Shown: piece after piece, positions 57,795 through 64,000 of the stretch | Numbering within the stretch: position 1 is the first letter of the stretch | Layout: each line of letters opens with the position of its first letter | NCBI GenBank assembly: GCA_023052935.1 | Contig: CM041292.1 | Span: forward strand, 147,808,439-147,872,438 | Source: Piezodorus guildinii | Lineage: Eukaryota > Arthropoda > Insecta > Hemiptera > Pentatomidae | Reading direction: 5' to 3' | DNA: 64,000 nucleotides | The notes under the pieces: model-generated | The model's input: the letters and a program-made list of their open reading frames with translations, nothing else | Database searches by the model: none | What the model was told of the DNA's origin: nothing | Program-made: the position numbers and the translations under genes

Positions 57795-58657
57795 CAGAAG
57801 GTAGGATGTTCGGGCATAAATTCTAGATAGTAAAATTCGGAAAAAATATACAATAAATGTGACATTCACACCAAAGAAATACATCCTATACAACCGAATG
57901 AAAGTATACTTGTCAAGAGCACCAGTTAGAATGAAAAATATTATTTTGCTAACAGGATACTTGTATATTTAAAACAATCATTCTTAAGAACGGCTTTTTA
58001 AAAAAAACGTCTTTCCTGTTAACTAAATTGCAGTAGCGTCAAAACTTTCACTTGTTAGGAGAAAATATTTTGAGAGATCATTAGAATGACTCCTTAGTGC
58101 GTTATTGATTTGATTGACTAGTTGATTTGAAACTAATAAGGCCAAACTTTTCACTAAATTCAATGGGCTTTAACATCATGTTGGTTTCATTCTGATTAAA
58201 ATAGTCTGACAGGGCTTAAATGCTGATATTTTAAATTTGTTTCCTCTTATATACTATAAAAATAACCATATTATCTTGTTACCACTTATGATAAACAAGT
58301 AAATATATAAGTGATCTGACATAACTTAATGAGGATTGAAAAGTTGGGCATTTCAAGATGTATGAGATAAATAAATGATCTATGAAAAAAACGAAATGGA
58401 ATTATGCTCTTTTGTAATATAAGGTATGAATATGCTCCCAATTTCAAGTGGAATTTTACAGAATGAAAAAATGGTCTTACTTTTCTTCTCTCAACAAAGC
58501 CTGAACGCATCTACAACGAGACAAGGCTTCTTGGCGATCCATATGCGTTCTATTAGTGGCTTCCTAACCATCACATAGGCTATGACGTATAATCTTAAAT
58601 GTACAAACAATTTTTCATGTTATATTACAAACTACATGATGATAAAAACTATCTTAC
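57795..58657 (-). other. UGT-2 intron 4, exon-4-proximal part
   Basis: No repeat or coding family recognised. Confidence 0.35.
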
Positions 58658-58886
58658 TTAGGATGTCCCTCTGAGGAAACCATTTCCCTGTCCTCACGTT
58701 GGTCGGAATTTTCAGACCTGGAACGTCCATTTCCCACTTGAGAAGTATTCTTTGGGGCATTCTTTCAAAAGCCTTCATGAATGCCCTGCCTTTTTCACCA
58801 GTCATCATTTCAGATGTTTTCAAATTAGATCCAAAGGAGAAGTAAATCACACCATGCACTGCCTCATCCATAAACTTCTGCAAATC
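58658..58886 (-). CDS. UGT-2 exon 4: start of UDP-sugar-binding domain
   Basis: Acceptor TGTCCAG, donor CTAA|gtaaga. Encodes DLQKFMDEAVHGVIYFSFGS, then RILLKWEMDVPGL and GKWFPQRDIL. It is equivalent to UGT-1 exon 3, enters in phase 0 and leaves in phase 1. The last base plus AG of the next exon give Lys (DILKHKNC). Length 229, fully in frame. Confidence 0.88.
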
Positions 58887-59494
58887 CTGGACACAGAAAT
58901 TGTAATAATGATAATTTATGATTATCCAATGATTGTGAAGAGTTAGTTGTTATTTAAAGGTGAGCTATTTACTTTACTTCATTATCTTTACAGTACGTTA
59001 ACGTTAACTGAATTTACTGAATCATCCTTTCATTTTAGACATTTCATCATCCATTCATTGCGTAGAATAGTAAATAAATAGTTCAGCAACATGTTGGAAA
59101 AATTATGTATTATGAAATATTTCATAGGGCTAATTTAAAAGCTTCAGTAACTTCATCTTAAATCAAACTTAATTGTACTATACTCTTGAAAAAATAGCAA
59201 ACATTCAAAATGTTTTTGTTTGTGTAGTAATAATATTAGGCAAATTATAAATTAGCCCGAAAAGTCTATAGGTTAATTGCACCAGTTACTGACACCGTAT
59301 TTATGGACCGATCCTTACCATTCAAAATCTGTCTACCTAGTCCGGCAATGAATATTGTTACAAAAAAATATTTACAGATTTCAGACAAGTTACTTACATT
59401 TTCCAACCTTTGTAAATAAAGCCTAATTTGGTTGATATTATGTATTATTAATTAAAGTAATTACTAAGTAAACAACTGAACAGTAGTTACAGAC
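58887..59494 (-). other. UGT-2 intron 3
   Basis: Unassigned AT-rich intron of about 600 bases. Confidence 0.5.
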
Positions 59495-59820
59495 CTTTGG
59501 CAGTGGCTTGTTCGGCATGAGGTTCAGCCCTGCTATATTCTTAACATGAGGTGCGGTCGGATACGGATAGCTGAGGACTGGATCTGAGTTGGCCAAGATG
59601 ATACTCCTGTTGGCCAACAAAGTATAAATGGACGGTCTCGTTTCCCAACCGGTGTAGTTGAAGTACTTGTCCATAATGTTCTGCATGACATTCATGTAGT
59701 AGTAGCTGACTAAGAGCGTAGAAGCTGTAGAGTATACGTTGTATAACTTCTGCAAGACCGTCATATCGTGCCCAAGTTCCGTTTTAAAGTCAACCTGGTA
59801 AGCAGGATTACTAGGAATAC
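59495..59820 (-). CDS. UGT-2 exon 3: second part of acceptor domain
   Basis: Acceptor TTTTTTATAG, then GT ATT CCT. Donor AAG|gtctgt is phase 0. Encodes GIPSNPAYQVDFKTELGHDM, then FNYTGWETRPSIYTLLANRS and the LNLMPNKPLPK end. Together with exon 2 it corresponds to UGT-1 exon 2. Length 326 fits both phases; intact. Confidence 0.88.
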
Positions 59821-59947
59821 CTATAAAAAAAAAAGAAAAGAAGCAAGATTAAAGTGACGAAATCTTCATAGAAATATACAATACGATTTTTGCGTTTCCA
59901 ATTTTATATTATAACGGAAAATTAGTAAGGATTAATATTGAGTTAAC

Positions 59948-60211
59948 CTGAAAATTCGTTGATCCAGGCCGAGTCGCCAATTGTGGATACCTCAATACCA
60001 ACGCAATTGAATTTGTGAATTAGGGCAGAGACTGGTTCCTGATTGAAAAAAGACTCCATTAATACAGCATCGTATTTTTCCGAAGAATGGATGATTTCCT
60101 GAGCTAGGTGGTTCCCATAGTAATGTTCACAAAACCTCTCTGCTGTGCGGGCCAATATGTGTGATACTTCTGGGACAGAGATCCGCCCTAGCTCAAATAT
60201 ATCCATATCCT
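59948..60211 (-). CDS. UGT-2 exon 2: first part of acceptor domain with catalytic Asp
   Basis: Acceptor TTGTGCAG, donor TCAG|gttaac. Encodes MDIFELGRISVPEVSHIL, then EKYDAVLMESFFNQEPVSAL, with the family catalytic Asp (YDAV, about residue 129), and IGDSAWINEFSG. Phase 1 at both ends; length 264 fits. The 127-base intron after it is absent from UGT-1. Confidence 0.88.
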
Positions 60212-60977
60212 CTGCACAATAAAAAAAATAATATCTATTAATGTTTTTGAATATGAGGGATGAGCTGGTTTGGGTGGCTGTCAAAACATATTAGAAAGTA
60301 TTGAATAATCATTTATTAATTAACAACTGTAACTGTAATATCTCGGGCATATAGTTGTCTCAAATATTAAATTTCAGTTTCGCACACTTTTCTCTTATCG
60401 TGCTAGACTTACCACTCAACCACAAACACACACACACACAGTAACTCATTTATTCAATATAGCAGCTATAGTCTAAAACTGTAGGATAATTAGATTTATT
60501 TGAGAATGAAAATACGAAATACATAATACTTATCAAGTCTAATTAATTTGTTTTTCTAGCTACTATTTTATAATATTTGTTTGAAAATGCTAATTTATTA
60601 TTGGATTGCATTAAATTCGATAAGTCGAATCCTATATTTATATAAAATGCTCCAAAAAGTTCAAAACCTGAAAACTCCTTTAATAAAGAAAATATTGTAA
60701 ATTACTTCAATTTCGCGAAACGGCTTCATTATTATTCACTAGAAGTGGAAGATTGCATTTCAAGGACGTTTATGAATTTATATACTAAAGCTAACTTGCA
60801 TCTCAATAAATTAAGATTGAAAAAACAAAAGAAGAGAAACTTACGATTTAGGAAATTCTCACTTTAATATTGAAAAGAACTTTAACTAAATAGAGGTTGT
60901 GTTTCACTTTCAAATTAATTAACAAAACATATATAAATAATTGGTATATTTAGGAGTGACGTACTATGCCTAATTTA
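60212..60977 (-). other. UGT-2 intron 1, exon-2-proximal part
   Basis: Unassigned AT-rich sequence; a short (CA)n run lies near 60425-60440. Confidence 0.4.
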
Positions 60978-61496
60978 TTGGTTGTTTCACATGAAATGTC
61001 CGTTTTTATAGTTTCTGAAATAAATAAAGGACTTTGCAGGTCTCTGTTGTTTTCTTCCGAATGTTTACATGTTTAAAGTAAGCTGTTACTAATCCTCTAC
61101 CTTTGTATAATAAACATTAGCTTCCCAATCAATTACCCACTTTTTAGTATACCTCCAAATATGAACATGGAAACACGCAATTTTCGAGCAATATTTTTGT
61201 ACGAGTTTAAACTCGGCCATTCAGCAGCTGAGGCCGCTAGAAATATTTGCAAGGCGTTTGGGGAAGGAGTGTTAATGAACGGACCATTCGCCGTTGGTTG
61301 GCTATGTTTTGAGCTGGGGATACCGACTTGGAAAACTTGTCCCGAGGATGTCCTCAAACATACAGTAGAAGGAAACCCTACCAAACAGTTAAAGGACTCA
61401 TATTTCATATAAAATACTCATTCAACTCGTTTCGTATCGTATTTTTAATAAAAATCCTTTACCTTGAAAACGGACATTTCATGTGACACAACCCAA
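60978..61496 (+). mobile_element. short internally deleted mariner copy (519 bp)
   Basis: Begins TTGGTTGTTTCACATGAAAT and ends ATTTCATGTGACACAACCCA A; TA dinucleotides flank both ends (60976-60977, 61497-61498), as expected for mariner. Contains the transposase start (MNMETRNFRAIFLYEFKLGH) and pieces of the N-terminal region, and lacks the whole catalytic core. Opposite orientation to the copy at 56705-57794; UGT-2 intron 1. Confidence 0.85.
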
Positions 61497-61617
61497 TATA
61501 TGCAGAGCTGTGCTACTTCGGGTATGAATTGCAATGTTTTTAGTCCTCATGATGTCTGATTGACAAATATCAATTATTTAGTTATATGCTAGGTCTAAGG
61601 TTTGCCACAAAACTAAC

Positions 61618-61861
61618 TTAAAAATTCATCTTTGTAGTTAGGTGTCAATTTGAGAGTGATGTTCTCATGTGCTATGGTCGGTTCAATTGGCGTATAGTAG
61701 GTGATTTCATGGCCGCGATCAGCGAGAACTTTGATCAGGCCGGCGAAAATGGCGTGATGGCTGTTGGAAGGGAATGGCAAAAATGCCAAAATCTTGTATG
61801 CGTAACATCCTGTTGACAAGCAGAAGAAGCATAATATCACAGAGACCCAGGGCGCATACAT
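61618..61861 (-). CDS. UGT-2 exon 1: signal peptide and start of acceptor domain
   Basis: Begins MYAPWVSVILCFFCLSTG, a signal peptide. Then KILAFLPFPSNSHHAIFAGL, with the catalytic-base His region at about residues 35-36, and VLADRGHEITYYTP. The donor TTTTTAA|gttagt gives phase 1, matching exon 2. In frame. The ATG at 61861 is preferred because the signal peptide starts there, although the frame stays open upstream to the acceptor at 61919. Confidence 0.88.
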
Positions 61862-61918
61862 GTAGCTGTTTACGTTAGAGCAGTTATCAACTGGCGAAGG
61901 AGTATCGATGGACTCAAT
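61862..61918 (-). other. UGT-2 5' UTR segment with upstream splice acceptor
   Basis: The minus strand reads TTTTCTCTTTTATTTACAG directly before 61918, a strong acceptor 57 bases upstream of the ATG. This implies a further upstream non-coding exon, not located. The acceptor is 16 bases from the tail of the LINE copy at 61935-62985, which would lie within this first intron. Confidence 0.55.
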
Positions 61919-61934
61919 CTGTAAATAAAAGAGA

Positions 61935-62985
61935 AAACATTTTTTTTATATATTAATTTATTGAAATTTAGAACTGTATTACATCAAGTAAATTGGCTTA
62001 TAATATGAATAGGTAATATATATGAAAGGACATGAAGAGAATATGCCCATTGGCTACACTCCACTAGGTAATCTAAACTAAAAGGTCTCGAAGCCATCTT
62101 CTTTACAGATGCCTCGGAGAATTGTCAGGAATGGAAGAGGAAGCAAGGACTGAAACTAGTGGATTAATGTGGGAGTGGAGTTTGTCATGGAAGGAATGAT
62201 ACCTCGTACGGGCCAAATTAGTAACATATGGAACATTAAGGTCTTTATAGATGAGTTTGTTGGTGATAATGTAAGGAGCATTGAGAATTTTTCTAAGGAT
62301 CTTGGATTGTAAGGATTGAATACGGGAGGAATTCGATGGTTTAGTAGAGCCCCAAAGCTTAACTCCGTATATCCAGATAGGCCTTAAGATGGTAATATAG
62401 ATGAGCCTTTTTTAGTTAAGTGGAAGGTTACAACTTCTGTAAAGTAAGTGTTGAAGTAAGCAAAAGCGGTGGGCTTTTTCTTGTCGTTACAGTGTTGTGT
62501 GCGGATTCCGAATTAGTCGTTTGTCAAATAGGAATCTGTTCAACCGGGACAAGCGGAATATTATTGAAGGACACTGTGTCATAGGTTTACGAAGAAGGAT
62601 AAAGGTAATTTGGTGGGATTGGTTGGAATTGATTTATATTCTCCAATTCTGACACCATACTTCAAGGTCTCAAATGTGGGATCTAAGAGTTTGAGAGGCA
62701 ATGGTAGGATCATTATTGACTGATAACACACACGTGTCATTAGCATAGGTAGAAAGGAAGGTGTTAGGATGAGTTGGGATATCAGCTGTATAGCATGTTT
62801 AAAGAATGGGCCTTGAGGAACGCCAGAAGACTGAGTAAATAAGGATGAATAGGAACTAACTTGTGGTTTATTTTGAAGGATCTTCCAGAGAGGTAGGACT
62901 GGATAATGAGGTAGTATGTAGGAGGAAAGAATTTACGGAGTTTGTAAAGCAGATCTGGGTGCCAAACTCGGTCAAAAGCCTGGAG
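61935..62985 (-). mobile_element. 5'-truncated Jockey-type LINE, RT C-terminal part and 3' UTR
   Basis: The minus strand is homologous to the end of TE2 ORF2: the region matching FDRVWH near 62970, GVPQG-like sequence near 62815, a decayed ADD box near 62735, and LTWNPH- and KPIW-like segments. It ends in an A-rich tail at 61935. Many shifts; same family as 4287-4560. Confidence 0.75.
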
Positions 62986-64000
62986 AAGTAAAAATACAAG
63001 GCTAATACATTTATTAAATAAAAAATGATCAATTTGCCATGAAATTGCTCTCCGTCAATAGATCTATTCAACTTAGGTTATTTTATGTACAAAGTTAATG
63101 GTTAGAATTTTAAGTCAGTAATAGGGTAATACATATAAGGTCTGACTGATGTTTTTTTTAAAGTATTTGTCTGTTATCCCACATTACTCTCTTGATTAAA
63201 GGTGAAAAGAAAAATGCACCTTTAAAACATTGAAATTACTGGTGCGTAAATTATTATTATTATTTTTTTTACTGGAAGGAATCCAATCCGGGTTGCGGTC
63301 AGTAAATGAAAACAACTAAATAGTTTCAACTATTTATTATTTTCCAACGTTTCGATCTGCATAGTGGGTCATCATTATGGCTATTGTAGGAGTGAGAACC
63401 CAATAATGACTGTTTTTTTTAAATATTAAACTCTGTCCTAATACGGTAAATTTATAATGGTGATCAGTGGACTCCATAAGAGACATTAATGTTTTTACTT
63501 TACAAGGTTTATATAGGAACAATAGTGAATCCTCTGATATAGCTAAAAACATGATAAAAATGCATAACCTTAATTTTTTTTATGGGAAATGAAACCATAA
63601 TCTATGAAAACTATTTTGTTGCCCTTGACGTGCAGAATGAGCACCTGAAGTTTCCAGGTTCATCGTTGTACATACTCTATATTTTAATATTTATTGCATA
63701 TCCAAGTTAAATTCAATCTTCTCCAAATCAAATTTAACCTTTTCTATGTCAAATTCAATATTTTTCAAATCAAATTTTAAATATCAATAATAATTTTTGT
63801 TTTTTTAAGAATGCGGCTTGTTTAATGTTCTCGGGGGCCATTTTCCATAATATAACTCTATTTTAATTAATAAAATAACTCTATTCGATTTTAAGCACAG
63901 CTATCAATTCATTTTAGATGTTCTGATGTTTTCGATACAAGAGCACGTAATCGGTTTATGTCAAAAGGAGATGAGAAAGGTGTTTATTGAACGTGCTATT
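62986..64000. other. right-end sequence, mostly unassigned
   Basis: AT-rich. Apart from the Penelope-like motif at 63300-63430, nothing is recognised. Confidence 0.35.
63300..63430 (-). mobile_element. Penelope/retrozyme-like hammerhead-type motif
   Basis: The minus strand reads AATGATGACCCACTATGCAG, then ATCGAAACGTTGG: an (A)TGATGA ... GAAAC layout resembling the hammerhead core found in Penelope-like element terminal repeats. No coding part. Confidence 0.4.

Larger units (their letters stand above)
53522..61918 (-). other. UGT-2 gene model, six coding exons
   Basis: Minus-strand UGT gene with exons at 61618-61861 (coding; 5' UTR to 61918), 59948-60211, 59495-59820, 58658-58886, 55367-55585 and 53522-53794. 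Phases chain as 1, 1, 0, 1, 2. Exons 1-4 are in frame; exons 5 and 6 each lack one base. The product would be about 518 residues, standard for the family. It would be a membrane-anchored ER enzyme conjugating sugars to small acceptors such as plant toxins, pigments or insecticides (family knowledge; substrate not predictable). It lies head-to-tail upstream of UGT-1, so the pair is a tandem duplication, now separated by about 36 kb of mostly transposon-derived DNA. Confidence 0.82.

Overview
The window looks like an AT-rich arthropod genome, most likely an insect and plausibly a hemipteran (inference from the UGT protein style and the repeat content). There are split genes with GT-AG introns, Jockey-, RTE-, CR1- and I/R1-type non-LTR retrotransposons, mariner remnants, tRNA-derived SINEs and long (TA)n tracts. 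No bacterial-style operons, rRNA or CRISPR were seen.

Host genes: the only recognisable host genes are two UDP-glycosyltransferase (UGT) genes, tandem and both on the minus strand. UGT-2 (exons from 61918 down to 53522) has six coding exons. UGT-1 (17757 down to 2108) has five. Splice phases match almost throughout. Each would encode a roughly 510-520 residue, signal-peptide-bearing, ER-anchored enzyme that transfers a sugar from a UDP-sugar to small lipophilic molecules. Five of the eleven exons carry a one-step reading-frame shift. This is either sequencing/consensus error or recent pseudogenisation.

Layout: 1-2.1 kb is the UGT-1 3' flank. 2.1-17.8 kb is UGT-1, with introns loaded with LINE, SINE and TIR-element fragments and a remnant of a second signature exon at 5775-5840. 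17.9-24.1 kb is a TIR repeat element carrying a near-intact Jockey element (TE1) and a 94-bp perfect inverted repeat. 24.1-33 kb is mostly unassigned sequence with RTE, SINE and LINE fragments. 33-37 kb is an RTE 5' part joined to a Jockey 3' part, with a third LINE nested inside. 37-39.6 kb is a foldback element with long arms. 40.5-41.3 kb is an X-Y-X direct-repeat structure. 44.2-48.9 kb is a second full-length Jockey element (TE2). 50.2-52.7 kb holds three more TIR elements. 53.0-53.5 kb is a retro-insertion immediately downstream of UGT-2. 53.5-61.9 kb is UGT-2, with mariner, SINE and LINE insertions in its introns. The right end holds a Jockey fragment and a Penelope-like motif.

The best candidates for something undescribed are (i) a TIR element family whose terminal repeat contains a motif (core TAGTACYTTTTGGAA) that is reiterated inside its longer members, (ii) the 94-bp inverted-repeat element with a hammerhead-like core, and (iii) the RTE-Jockey chimera.
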